Source: a bacterium (GTDB lineage: Bacteria; Verrucomicrobiota; Kiritimatiellia; UBA8416; CAMZLY01). From it: a stretch of DNA of 16,641 nt. The position numbers and the translations under genes were made by a program. The stretch is from NCBI GenBank assembly GCA_030632465.1, contig DAOVUR010000013.1, positions 1-16,641 on the forward strand, given 5' to 3'. A model generated the notes under the pieces. The model did not search any database. It was not told the DNA's origin and was given only the letters and a program-made list of their open reading frames with translations. Positions 6,421-15,120 of this stretch are shown piece by piece; positions within the stretch are counted from its first letter, which is position 1, and every line of letters starts with the position of its first letter.

Positions 6421-8490
6421 GTGAGACTTTATAAAGATAGGTTGTTAGGGTTCACTTTAGTGGAATTGCTTATTAGCATATCACTATTAGTGATGACGCT
6501 TTCGTTTGGTATGGCTGGGTTTGTCTATTTCTTGCGCTCAACAGCACAGGGCAATATACAGAATGAGCTTGATATTGATGTGCAGACTGCGATGGAGCGT
6601 ATGAAGTATGACTTACGTTTGTCGTCACTAGACGAGATGTTTTATTATCCTGCTGGTATCGGACCTTATGAGTCGATCAGTTTTCCGTTGGCGCGTGATG
6701 ATGATGGTGATGGTGCTGTAGAGATTGACGCTTCTACTGGTAAAATCATCTGGGATCAGACTCGTGTTTATCATGTATGGAAAGGTAGCCCAAACGAGCT
6801 TCGTTTGACTGTTTTTGACCCTAGAGATAACACACTGACAGATGTTGAACGGCAAGCACAGATTAATAGTGTTGTTACATCGGGTGATGGAAAATCGACT
6901 TATAACAGCGCCAACAGCAGCTCCGAAATTATATTCGCTAATCTATTTGACTGGTCAATAGCACCGAACGGAGCTATTTATGATGCATATTCTCCTGTAC
7001 AGATTAGAGATACAAGTGTGTCACTGGGCTCGATCGTATTAAGTAACGGTACGCACGATATAACTTTTAAGGTCGTGGACAAGAATGACGATAGCTCTGG
7101 TTACAGGATAGGTGTTGACACGTTATACGCATCCCCTTGTTACGGAGCACTAGAGGCTGAGAGATTACTGCCAGTAGTGGCTCAAGGCGGCGCTGTAGCA
7201 GTCGCGCAGGATATGGCATTGCAGGGATCTTGGAGTGGAAATTATCAATTGAACTTTGACGCTACAGCTGTTGATCAGTTTTTTACGGTAAGAGTTGAGA
7301 ACGACTTATGGGAAGAGACAAACTTCCGCGGTACTGGTACTGTTTTTGATAATACACAATTATCATTTAATCAACTGGTTTATCCTAAAGATTTTGTTGT
7401 GTCCCTTGAAGGTGATGATTGGTGCTGGTATTCTACAGAACAGACAGGTGACCTATATCCTTCTTATACTGATGCATTGGCGGGAACAGCTATACGTGTT
7501 ATGATTCGCGGCGAGGACATGATTAATGGTGGATGGATCGACAATAATGGTCAGGACTGCTGGATATATTTCTATGCAGGAAATGATTATATTAAGTTAG
7601 ATGGTGCATATATTGCCGAATGTGCTGACCATGAAATCCCTAGTATGGATATTAATCCAAGTGCCATATATCCATTAACGCTATATCCAGCAATATCTGA
7701 TACTAATATGTATCATTATGCATGGGCATCTTCGAGTACATTTGTTGTTGAGAAGGAAAAATCATATATGGTTTCTTTTCTTGTTAATTCCGCACCTGAT
7801 CAGGCATCGTTGATTGAGTACCAAGAACAGATTGAGCCTACTATGATGAATAGCTATATTATACCAGCCACTAATGCGCCAACAGTGGCCGATCTAGCAC
7901 TAGCCTCCTGGAGTAGTCTTACAAATGTTAATATTATCGCAACCAATAGCATATTGGGTATTCAATCAATCTATACATTTCACCCTGCTAATGGGCAGTT
8001 TGTTTCTCAAATAATTGATACTAGGCAGGATGCACCAAGTTACTCTGATATGTCGTGGAATCAGGTTGTACCGTGGGGTGCAGCATTGAGCATGAAGATC
8101 CGGTCAGGAGATAATAGTGATATGTCTGATGCTCCTGCATGGTCTAACGTCACAGCTATGGCCTCTTCCGGCAGTATCAACCCTGGTGATAAGCGTTATT
8201 TTCAGTTCTATGCCGATTTACAACCTACTGCTGACAAGCGTAGTACGCCTAGTTTAAAAGATGTGACAGTTAAATGGAGCGGGGTGGAGCGGTATGTTGA
8301 TATTGGTGGCACGTTCACCAAGGGCCCTGATCATGGAATATTTAAAGTGTTAGTTGATGATAAGGAAATTAAGACGGGAGTTCTCATAAATCTGGAGATT
8401 TTTGAGACAACACGTGGTTATGCAGGCGAGGATAAGGAGATGACATCGTCACTTAGCAGTGAGGTGACCCCACGAAATACGGGGATGTAA
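6421..8490 (+). CDS. Oversized GspJ-like minor pseudopilin with large multidomain ectodomain
   Basis: A 689-residue prepilin-like protein. RLLG/FTLVELLISISLLVMTLSFGM gives a peptidase site after Gly10 with Glu at +5, and the next segment (TAMERMKYDLRLSS, 56-69) is the helix typical of GspJ-type subunits. GspJ proteins are normally about 200 residues; this one carries roughly 450 extra. Asp93-Asp95-Asp97-Gly98 (DDDGDG, then Glu101) forms an EF-hand-like calcium loop. A beta-rich middle (about 150-510) with Trp/Tyr-rich segments is not recognised. Residues about 519-617 (GQFVSQIIDTRQDAPSYSDM ... RYFQFYADL ... TPSLKDVTVKW) look like a beta-sandwich module seen in secreted proteins of PVC bacteria. 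The C-terminal 65 residues (YVDIGGTFTKGPDHGIFKVL) form another small domain. The GTG start lies 2 nt after the previous stop, with GGTGGGA upstream, implying translational coupling. Adhesion or substrate recognition at the pseudopilus tip is only inferred. Confidence 0.82.
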   Translation: MRLYKDRLLGFTLVELLISISLLVMTLSFGMAGFVYFLRSTAQGNIQNELDIDVQTAMERMKYDLRLSSLDEMFYYPAGIGPYESISFPLARDDDGDGAVEIDASTGKIIWDQTRVYHVWKGSPNELRLTVFDPRDNTLTDVERQAQINSVVTSGDGKSTYNSANSSSEIIFANLFDWSIAPNGAIYDAYSPVQIRDTSVSLGSIVLSNGTHDITFKVVDKNDDSSGYRIGVDTLYASPCYGALEAERLLPVVAQGGAVAVAQDMALQGSWSGNYQLNFDATAVDQFFTVRVENDLWEETNFRGTGTVFDNTQLSFNQLVYPKDFVVSLEGDDWCWYSTEQTGDLYPSYTDALAGTAIRVMIRGEDMINGGWIDNNGQDCWIYFYAGNDYIKLDGAYIAECADHEIPSMDINPSAIYPLTLYPAISDTNMYHYAWASSSTFVVEKEKSYMVSFLVNSAPDQASLIEYQEQIEPTMMNSYIIPATNAPTVADLALASWSSLTNVNIIATNSILGIQSIYTFHPANGQFVSQIIDTRQDAPSYSDMSWNQVVPWGAALSMKIRSGDNSDMSDAPAWSNVTAMASSGSINPGDKRYFQFYADLQPTADKRSTPSLKDVTVKWSGVERYVDIGGTFTKGPDHGIFKVLVDDKEIKTGVLINLEIFETTRGYAGEDKEMTSSLSSEVTPRNTGM

Positions 8491-8523
8491 GTGTGTTGGT
8501 TAATTAATAAAAAGGAGATGGCT

Positions 8524-9705
8524 ATGAACACGACAAGGAGCAGAGTATCTAACAAGGATGGTTCAGCATTAATGGTTGTGTTATTGATTGTGATCATTAC
8601 GTCGATAATATTGGCATCATTTTTAAGCAGCAGCATGGGGCGCTCTTATATGGCCCATAAGCTATCTGACCGCGTACGTGCTATCGCGATTGCAGAAGCT
8701 GGTGTTAATGAGGCTTACAGTATTCTTGCGGCAAATTTTGATGCAAGAACCAATGATGTTGCATTCCCTTTAACTGCGTATGGTGATGGAACGTATGATG
8801 TCACTGTTACGCCTATAAGTAATAACATGGCTGTTATTTCGAGCGCGGGTACGTGCGGCTCGGTAACGGAAGTTGTTATTCTTGATATTAAAATAGATTC
8901 TGATAGTGATGCATTTAACAATGACTGGAATTCTGCGGCTTTTGACTACGCCATGATTTGCGGAGGTACGTTTGATTTTCGTGGGTGTGGTGAAATCGAT
9001 AGTGCGACAAACTCTGGTGAGACAGTATTGATTCACTCTAATGGAGATATGGATATTAGTGGTGACGCAGAATCCAACGTGGGTATAAGCTCATCAACTG
9101 AGATTGCGATCGGGAACAATGTTTCTGTCGATGGTGATGTTACTGCGCCGGTTCTAGATTACACAACAAATAAGGTCACTCTTACGGGAACTCCTAGTGA
9201 GGAAAGTGTACCTTTTGTGGCAATTCCTGATCTTGACCTTACTCCTTTTTATAACTGGGCTGATAGTCATGGCGAAGTTGTTAATGGCTTCACGTTCTCA
9301 GGCACCTCTTATACTCCAGATGGTGGAATTTTATGGGTTAATGGTGATGTCGTGATAGCAAGTGGTGCAGTTATTAATGGGACTATTATTGCTACAGGGA
9401 ATATAAGTATTAGCGGTGCAGTTGATATTAACGCTGCTGATCAAGTATTTGCAATAGCTAGTCGTGATGGGGATATTACTGTTACAACAAGTGGAACAAT
9501 AGTAGGTCTTATCTATGCTAAATCTGGTGATTACAGTTATACCGCTAACGGTACTGTTGAGGGACAGATTATCATAGCCGGTGATATTAAGAAGGCTGGT
9601 ACTTCTGATGCTCTACTTTTCACTCAGTCAGACTTAACTCCTCCTGGAGATGATGATAGTAGTACTGATGATTCTAACGTTATACCATCAGCTTGGCAGC
9701 AGTAG
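8524..9705 (+). CDS. GspK/PilX-like pseudopilin with beta-helix-like ectodomain
   Basis: A 393-residue protein. KDG/SALMVVLLIVIITSIILASFL is a type IV pilin-like N-terminus with cleavage after Gly13 but Ser at +1 and Val, not Glu, at +5. Loss of Glu5 is characteristic of GspK tip subunits, and the next stretch RAIAIAEAGVNEAYSIL (52-68) is the PilX/GspK hallmark. From about residue 140 the chain is rich in Gly, Asp, Asn, Ser and Thr with a repeating beta pattern (GGTFDFRGCG, NGDMDISGDA, IAIGNNVSVDGD, VNGDVVIASGAVING, ATGNISISGAVDI, SRDGDITVTTSGTIVG, ANGTVEGQIIIAGDI), suggesting a right-handed beta-helix like bactofilin or DUF7305-type proteins. The tail is acidic (PPGDDDSSTDDS) and ends WQQ. 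The ATG at 8524 has AGGAG (8513-8517) 6 nt upstream, so it is preferred to the GTG at 8491 and ATG at 8518. It is last in the pseudopilin operon. Confidence 0.83.
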   Translation: MNTTRSRVSNKDGSALMVVLLIVIITSIILASFLSSSMGRSYMAHKLSDRVRAIAIAEAGVNEAYSILAANFDARTNDVAFPLTAYGDGTYDVTVTPISNNMAVISSAGTCGSVTEVVILDIKIDSDSDAFNNDWNSAAFDYAMICGGTFDFRGCGEIDSATNSGETVLIHSNGDMDISGDAESNVGISSSTEIAIGNNVSVDGDVTAPVLDYTTNKVTLTGTPSEESVPFVAIPDLDLTPFYNWADSHGEVVNGFTFSGTSYTPDGGILWVNGDVVIASGAVINGTIIATGNISISGAVDINAADQVFAIASRDGDITVTTSGTIVGLIYAKSGDYSYTANGTVEGQIIIAGDIKKAGTSDALLFTQSDLTPPGDDDSSTDDSNVIPSAWQQ

Positions 9706-9734
9706 TTCGTCATAGATAGTTTAGTCTTGTTGAT

Positions 9735-9769
9735 CGGGCATGGCCTTTACGGGCTGTGCCCGTTCTTTT
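9735..9769 (+). terminator. Rho-independent terminator of the pseudopilin operon
   Basis: CGGGCATGGCC (9735-9745), loop TTTACG, and GGCTGTGCCCG (9752-9762) form an uninterrupted 11-bp stem with two internal G-U wobbles, followed at once by TTCTTTT (9763-9769). It lies 29 bp past the GspK/PilX-like stop codon and separates that operon from the glycosyltransferase gene. Confidence 0.9.
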
Positions 9770-9871
9770 ACTACCAATATGAAATAGGTATAAAATGGAT
9801 TTGCACGAAGCAGTAAGATAGTGCATAAATGCTAGCGAACATAAGTGAATTTGTGTTAGGAAACTTTTTGC

Positions 9872-11461
9872 ATGTATAGTAAAATAGATAATAGTAAGTT
9901 TTTTATACTGTTGCTGGGCATATTAATAATAGGGGCACTTGTTCGGGTGGTAGGTATTAAACATGGCGAACCTAACATGCTCTTTCATCCTGATGTAAGT
10001 AAAATTGTCTGGGTAGAAACTCTTGCCTATGAAGGTAATACAGAAAGCATAGAGGGTGATGGGGGGGACTTTAGATTTAAGGCTTACCCTTACGGACACG
10101 CTATTATAACGGGTACTATCCTGCGTTACTTTGATAGATTAACTGGATATGACCGACCTGACATCAGATGGGAAACGCCCGAGACTAGATGGTATTGGGC
10201 TTATCTTATACGCAGTTTTTCTGCCGCATCTTACCTGCTGGCCGTGATTGCTCTCATGTTGGTATGTCGCCGTTTTCTTTCTTATGCTGGCTTGGCTATA
10301 CTGGGGCTACTATTAGTGCTGGAGCCATATAATTCACAGTATAGTCACTACGGCATGAACGACGTGACCATGACGGCTTTCCTCATGTTTACCTGGGCCT
10401 GTATCCCCGGCATGATGCGTAAAGGATGGCAAGCAGTTATCTGGTCAGCTGTTGCAGGGATATGCCTTGGCGAGGCATTTGGTGTTAAATATCAAGCTAT
10501 TCTTGGCGGTATTATTGTTTTACCTATATTTATTATTGATCTTATAAATCGTGATTGGCGCATGTTACTTCTGAAATGTTCCGCATTTGGTGTCACCTTA
10601 CTTGTAGGGGCATGGCTGACCTGTCCATTACTACATACACCTGTTGCGTTTTGGCATCTCTTTATTCCTTTTATGGAATGGCAGTCAGAAATTGTGCAAC
10701 GTGACACCAGCTGGTTAACTGGGCTGGGGTACAACTTAATACTTTCGATACGTATGCTAGGAAAATCCGGACATTTGATACTTATTGCAGGTGGGATTTG
10801 GGGTGGCATTACCCTCTATCGAAAAAGTCAGATTGTAGCTTTAAGGCAGTTTATCATGTCCGGACTGATATTTTGCGGGCTAATGTTAATTATCTTAATG
10901 GGGTTTCGTACACTGCCTAGATCGAATGATATGTTGCCGCTTTTCCCTTTTCTTAGCGGCATGCTTGCTCTATTTCTGGGTAACAAAGTGGTGTTCAGCA
11001 GCATGCAATGGCGCCGTTATATTTGGGCTTCTGCTGGCTTATTGGTCGTCTGGTTTGGTATATCAACTACTCTAGATAGTATTGCACTGTCTAAACCTGA
11101 TAGTCGTGAGTTAGCATTGCAGTGGTGCTTAGACAATGTTCAGCCTGGCCAGAAAATTTATCGTGAACATTACACACTAGCTCTTAATAAGGATGGGGTT
11201 AATGAGCAATTGATGGCCTTTGCAACTCGCGGTACGCAAAAGGGGCGTATTCTAGAAAACAACTTTGACTATACTATGCTTAGTTCGTTAGCACATGAAC
11301 GCTTTTTTGATCCCTTGTCTCCATATTACAGCAAGAAAAATACGGAATATTACAACTATCTCTTTAAGGAGTATCCAGTACTAGCGGAGTTTAAGGAGAG
11401 GCGACTATTTTTTGGCAATCCACACATTCGCATTATTGGACCGCGGCAGAAGAGTAAATAG
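9872..11461 (+). CDS. GT-C family membrane glycosyltransferase (PMT/ArnT-like)
   Basis: A 529-residue polytopic inner-membrane protein with about 11 predicted transmembrane helices (from 10-27 to 381-399) and a soluble C-terminal domain (about 405-529). The first extracytoplasmic loop has FHPDVSK with Asp41 shortly after helix 1, and HYGMNDV (Asp164) lies at the start of a later loop, matching the conserved acidic positions of GT-C enzymes such as PMT (GT39) and ArnT (GT83), which transfer a sugar from a polyprenyl-phosphate carrier on the periplasmic side. The sugar and acceptor (protein, lipid A or glycan) cannot be told. The ATG has AGGA 10 nt upstream. TTGCAC (9801-9806) with CATAAA (9824-9829) at 17-bp spacing is a weak promoter candidate. 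The GtrA-family gene follows 87 bp downstream, a common pairing for lipid-linked sugar supply. Confidence 0.8.
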   Translation: MYSKIDNSKFFILLLGILIIGALVRVVGIKHGEPNMLFHPDVSKIVWVETLAYEGNTESIEGDGGDFRFKAYPYGHAIITGTILRYFDRLTGYDRPDIRWETPETRWYWAYLIRSFSAASYLLAVIALMLVCRRFLSYAGLAILGLLLVLEPYNSQYSHYGMNDVTMTAFLMFTWACIPGMMRKGWQAVIWSAVAGICLGEAFGVKYQAILGGIIVLPIFIIDLINRDWRMLLLKCSAFGVTLLVGAWLTCPLLHTPVAFWHLFIPFMEWQSEIVQRDTSWLTGLGYNLILSIRMLGKSGHLILIAGGIWGGITLYRKSQIVALRQFIMSGLIFCGLMLIILMGFRTLPRSNDMLPLFPFLSGMLALFLGNKVVFSSMQWRRYIWASAGLLVVWFGISTTLDSIALSKPDSRELALQWCLDNVQPGQKIYREHYTLALNKDGVNEQLMAFATRGTQKGRILENNFDYTMLSSLAHERFFDPLSPYYSKKNTEYYNYLFKEYPVLAEFKERRLFFGNPHIRIIGPRQKSK

Positions 11462-11548
11462 TTGTAAGTATGTCACAAAAAATATTCGTAATTATAATAC
11501 TATTTGATATGGTCTGCTTTTTGGATTTAATATTTTAAAGGAAATGTA

Positions 11549-12061
11549 ATGAGTAAAAAAGACGGCTTAGCGACTATTAAGGATAAGGTTTTAAGTAATG
11601 ACACTGGACATCTTGTTCAGTTTATAAAGTATGGCATTGCTGGTGGCTTGGCTACGGTGACTAATATCATTCTTTTTCAGTTGGCTGCCTGGCTAATCTG
11701 GCCTTGCCTCGAGGATAAGAGTTTATTGGTTAAAATATTTAACCTTTCGGTTCCTGTGCTTGAAAACTCAGTACGTGGTTGGCATGCTGTCTATTCAAAT
11801 ATTCTTGCTTTTATGATTGCAAACTTTGTGGCGTATATTCTGAATATAAAATTTGTATTCAAGGCGGGGAGACATCATTGGGCTGTTGAAGTAGGATTAT
11901 TCTATCTGGTCTCAGGCATAAGTATGGTGTTGGGAACTATATTGATGAAGTGGCTTATCAGTCATTACGGAATGAGTACTGATATTGCATTCTTTGCAAA
12001 TATGGTGACAGCCATCCTTATAAACTACGCCGTAAGAAAGTTCTTTATTTTCAAAGGATAA
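11549..12061 (+). CDS. GtrA-family membrane protein (putative polyprenyl-phosphate-sugar flippase)
   Basis: A 170-residue protein with four hydrophobic segments (about 24-48, 80-103, 111-135, 147-165). QFIKYGIAGGLATVTN opens the domain, NFVAYILNIKFVFK lies in the middle and NYAVRKFFIFKG ends it, the usual landmarks of GtrA proteins. Family members are thought to move undecaprenyl-phosphate-linked sugars across the inner membrane for a neighbouring glycosyltransferase, which fits the GT-C gene just upstream. It is slightly longer than typical GtrA (about 120-150) through an insertion at about 50-78 between helices 1 and 2. The ATG has AAGGA (11538-11542) with a 6-nt spacer. A TATAAT at 11493-11498 in the 87-bp gap could be an internal -10, but no matching -35 is seen. 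Confidence 0.88.
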   Translation: MSKKDGLATIKDKVLSNDTGHLVQFIKYGIAGGLATVTNIILFQLAAWLIWPCLEDKSLLVKIFNLSVPVLENSVRGWHAVYSNILAFMIANFVAYILNIKFVFKAGRHHWAVEVGLFYLVSGISMVLGTILMKWLISHYGMSTDIAFFANMVTAILINYAVRKFFIFKG

Positions 12062-12082
12062 AGGGGTAAATATTGAGTGAAG

Positions 12083-12106
12083 TTAAAAGACGGGGCTAAA
12101 GTCCCG
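12083..12106 (-). terminator. Probable terminator hairpin of the M16C peptidase gene
   Basis: Reading leftward, CGGGAC, loop TTTA, GCCCCG forms a 6-bp stem with one A-C mismatch (G-U in + sense RNA), followed by TCTTTT. It lies about 50 bp past the peptidase stop. In + sense it forms a better stem but lacks a U-tract, so it may only weakly end the GtrA transcript. Confidence 0.45.
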
Positions 12107-12116
12107 CATCCTGCGG
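12091..12116. repeat. Paired GC-rich palindromes in the convergent gap
   Basis: Two short stem-loops overlap: CGGGGC-TAAA-GTCCCG (12091-12106) and CCGCA-TCC-TGCGG (12104-12116). They stand out in an otherwise AT-rich 95-bp gap between convergent genes. Tandem small palindromes of this form resemble REP-type intergenic repeats, but no second copy is seen in this window. Confidence 0.4.
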
Positions 12117-12156
12117 CTAAGGGTACTACTGATTTCCGTATTCTGACTTCTGTTTT

Positions 12157-15120
12157 TTAAAATATCTCGCTGATTTCTAGCTTGTTGTTTTCGGACAGCG
12201 TTGCATTTGCTTTTTCTAGGTTAGCGCGACTGGCGGCAACGCATATCCCGGCATCTGGTTCAGCAATTTCTAGTTGACCTAAAAGAGCTTTCTTTATTTT
12301 TGCTGGTGTGGCACTTTTTGTTGTTGAGTAACGCTCTTCGCGCACTTCATTACTTATGCCAGCAATGTGCCTAGTTAATGCTTGTTCTGTCGCCATTGCT
12401 GGACGTATTGGCGCCACTATTTGTTGTGTTGAACCTATAATAGCTCTGTCTATATCAGTCTGACTCCAGCTAGCACTGTGAACAAAGTCTGTCAGATTAT
12501 TAAATATGTCTAGCGTCTCATTAATACGTGGATCGTTATATGAGAATAGCGATAGTGTGCGCTGTAGTCCGTTATACTGCGCTCCTGCTCCATAAGCATG
12601 TCCTTTGAATCTTATTTGCGGCAAGAAGTAGTCGAATTGTGCTAAGTATAGACCTAGCTCATATAGTGGTGTGTCTGGAGCAGAGAATGATGGAGCATTC
12701 ATTGATTTTGTACAGTGCCCAACTTTTAGCTGTGCGGCAAGTCCTTGACGTGGTGGTGCAATCATTTCAAATGGTGCAACTATATCTTCGATAGATTGAT
12801 CAGTCATTTGGGCGGACCAGTTGCTGACAGCTTTTTTCAGGGTATCAAATGTGGAATCTGACCCAGTAAAGCTTATGGTCCATCGGTTACGATTGGAGAG
12901 AAAATCACGGATCTGCTCTATACGTGTCACTACTACATCTGCTTCTACATCAAAGTTTGTGAGAATATTATCGATATTATATAGAGATTCTCGACTTCCA
13001 AACATATAGCCAAGTGATGCTTCCGGCGTTAAGCCTCTGGCTGAATGATTACGCGCCGTTTTCATGGCGTTATGCACTAAGTTCGTACGAAAGTCTGCCT
13101 GTGCTTGTCGCGTAATATCTAGTAGACGTTCGGTGTTATGTGGATCAGAGCCATGAATTATGGAATATAGTAGATCAAATGCATCTTCAGCATTTTCATC
13201 CATAGTTTTCATCTTAAACCGAAGCCGGCGGAGGCAGTTTGTATCATCAGTTGCGTGTCGTAGAATGGTTGCGTTGCAGCGTAGTCCGCCAGTTAATGCG
13301 CTTTTCTTGCGTGCTATTTCTATATAGTCTTCTCCAGTTACACCCATTTTCGAGATGGCATTAGTGAAACGTGGTATCCATTCGTACAGTTCTGCGGGAA
13401 GTCCACTTAGATCGATGTCTATATCTATGTAGTTTATACCATTGGTGAAGATATCGTTTCTTAAGAGTGTGATATTGGCTACTGTTGTGGTTGTGGTTGG
13501 AATATATTGTGGTGTGTCAGGCAGTTCGTTGACATGCAGTTGCGGCAGTGTTGCAAGTTGTTCCGGGCTGTTCTGCTTGGTTTGTGATTCACTTAGTGCT
13601 GCTGCATTCTTTGCAATATCAGAAATCTCTTGTTCTGATAGTTGTACGCGAAGCTCGGCCATTTCTTTAGCATGTTGTTCTTCTATTCTGTCATGTTCTT
13701 TTTTGTCAGGATGCAACACTAATGTTATCTGGTGCGGATTATTAAGCAGTTTTTCTGTTATTAGCCGATTGAACATATCAGGATCTTCAATATAACGTTT
13801 TTTACAGTCCGCAATATGTATATCCATCTGCAAAAATTCCAACGGATCTTTGCCGTATGGCCATGTTTCTTCGCATAGCCATAGTAGTTTGATAGGGAAG
13901 AGGGTACTAACTTCTAGGTGATGATATGCCAGCTGGTGAAAAGCTGCCTCTATCTGTTCGGACGGAATAGGATTGGATGCAATTTCTAAAAGTGTTTCTT
14001 TCACAAGTTTAGAAAAATCAGCTACCTTATTTTCTTCGCTACCTTTTATGCCAACCTCAAAAACTAGTTCATGGGCATGTGCGAAATCACCACTTGGGTA
14101 GATGTCGGCACCAAGCCTAGAATCGATGATTGCTTTTTTGAGTGGGGCTGCTTCATTACCAAGCAGTATATTTGACAGAATAGACCATTCTACAGAATCT
14201 GCCGGATCAGCCGCATCAGCAACAAGCCAGTCCATAACAATGTATGTATTGTTTTCAAGCTCTTCAGTTTCACCTATTGGGTATACAGTTTTTATCTGAC
14301 GCGGCTCCGTCCAGCGCGGCTGGTATGGCATAGGAACAGTTATCTCTTTGCGTGTGAAGGGCTGTAAAAGAGGCTCCAAGAAATCAAGATGTTCTTTTGT
14401 AGGGATATCGCCATAAATATAGAATAGTGCATTTGATGGATGATAGTATTTTTCATGAAATTCTTTGAACTGCTTGTATGTGAGTTCGGGAATATAATCT
14501 GGGTTACCGCCTGAATCACGATGTAGTGGTGTGTCAGGGAAGAGTCCACGTGTACCAAGATTGGAAATTAAGTTATCTGGTGTTGACCAGTAGCCTTTCA
14601 TTTCACTGTAAACAATTCCTGATATCTTAAGATCAGAAGATAAATCATTGTTGTCGGCAAGCGTAAGGTGGTGGCCTTCTGCCCTGAAAGTTTCTGCCGT
14701 GATGTTTGGATGAAAGATCGCGTCCATATAAACGTCAGCTAGGTTAAAAAAGTCCTTCTTAACTGTAGTAGCGATGGGGTAGACGGTGAACATCTGTGCT
14801 GTTAGTGCATTGATAAATGTTGCCATGCTGATCTTAACCATCTCGAAGAATGGTTCATGCACTGGGTATTTCTTTGAACCTGCAAGTACTGAATGTTCCA
14901 TAATGTGTGGTAGGCCAGTTTCATTTTCTGGTGGCGTGGGAAATGTTACGGCAAAACAGTTTTCAGTGTCTTCGGTATGTAGATGGAGTAGATGTGCACC
15001 TGATGTTGCATGTTCGAGCTCATATGCAGTAACACGTAAGGCTGGGAGCGGGGTAATTTTGGTTATACGGAAGCCTCTATATTCTTCGCCTACTTTTAAA
15101 TCTTTTTTTTCTGTTGTCAT
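12157..15120 (-). CDS. M16C presequence-protease-like zinc metallopeptidase (PreP/Cym1 family)
   Basis: A 987-residue insulinase-family peptidase, matching the usual PreP size of about 970-1000. The inverted zinc motif is HIMEH (His72, Glu75, His76) in GLPHIMEHSVLAGSKKYP, with the third zinc ligand Glu148 in FRAEGHHL. Further PreP-like segments are FINALTAQMFTVYPIATT (102-119), VYSEMKGYWSTPDNLI and YHPSNALFYIYGDIP. The acidic, lower-conservation centre (about 480-540) is the linker joining the two halves of the clamshell that encloses short unstructured peptides. There is no signal peptide, so a cytoplasmic role in peptide clearance is inferred. The start is ATG 15120; an in-frame TTG at 15189 would add 23 residues with no family match. 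The Shine-Dalgarno is weak. A candidate promoter is TTGAAG (15228-15223) and TTTTAT (15205-15200), 17 bp apart. It is convergent with the GtrA gene and divergent from uvrA. Confidence 0.93.
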   Translation of the reverse strand: MTTEKKDLKVGEEYRGFRITKITPLPALRVTAYELEHATSGAHLLHLHTEDTENCFAVTFPTPPENETGLPHIMEHSVLAGSKKYPVHEPFFEMVKISMATFINALTAQMFTVYPIATTVKKDFFNLADVYMDAIFHPNITAETFRAEGHHLTLADNNDLSSDLKISGIVYSEMKGYWSTPDNLISNLGTRGLFPDTPLHRDSGGNPDYIPELTYKQFKEFHEKYYHPSNALFYIYGDIPTKEHLDFLEPLLQPFTRKEITVPMPYQPRWTEPRQIKTVYPIGETEELENNTYIVMDWLVADAADPADSVEWSILSNILLGNEAAPLKKAIIDSRLGADIYPSGDFAHAHELVFEVGIKGSEENKVADFSKLVKETLLEIASNPIPSEQIEAAFHQLAYHHLEVSTLFPIKLLWLCEETWPYGKDPLEFLQMDIHIADCKKRYIEDPDMFNRLITEKLLNNPHQITLVLHPDKKEHDRIEEQHAKEMAELRVQLSEQEISDIAKNAAALSESQTKQNSPEQLATLPQLHVNELPDTPQYIPTTTTTVANITLLRNDIFTNGINYIDIDIDLSGLPAELYEWIPRFTNAISKMGVTGEDYIEIARKKSALTGGLRCNATILRHATDDTNCLRRLRFKMKTMDENAEDAFDLLYSIIHGSDPHNTERLLDITRQAQADFRTNLVHNAMKTARNHSARGLTPEASLGYMFGSRESLYNIDNILTNFDVEADVVVTRIEQIRDFLSNRNRWTISFTGSDSTFDTLKKAVSNWSAQMTDQSIEDIVAPFEMIAPPRQGLAAQLKVGHCTKSMNAPSFSAPDTPLYELGLYLAQFDYFLPQIRFKGHAYGAGAQYNGLQRTLSLFSYNDPRINETLDIFNNLTDFVHSASWSQTDIDRAIIGSTQQIVAPIRPAMATEQALTRHIAGISNEVREERYSTTKSATPAKIKKALLGQLEIAEPDAGICVAASRANLEKANATLSENNKLEISEIF

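Noticed and set aside
13442..13795. Open frame of 117 codons on the + strand, Ser/Cys-rich
   Set aside because: It lies wholly inside the well-supported M16C peptidase gene on the other strand, has no ribosome site and a composition typical of an antisense shadow.
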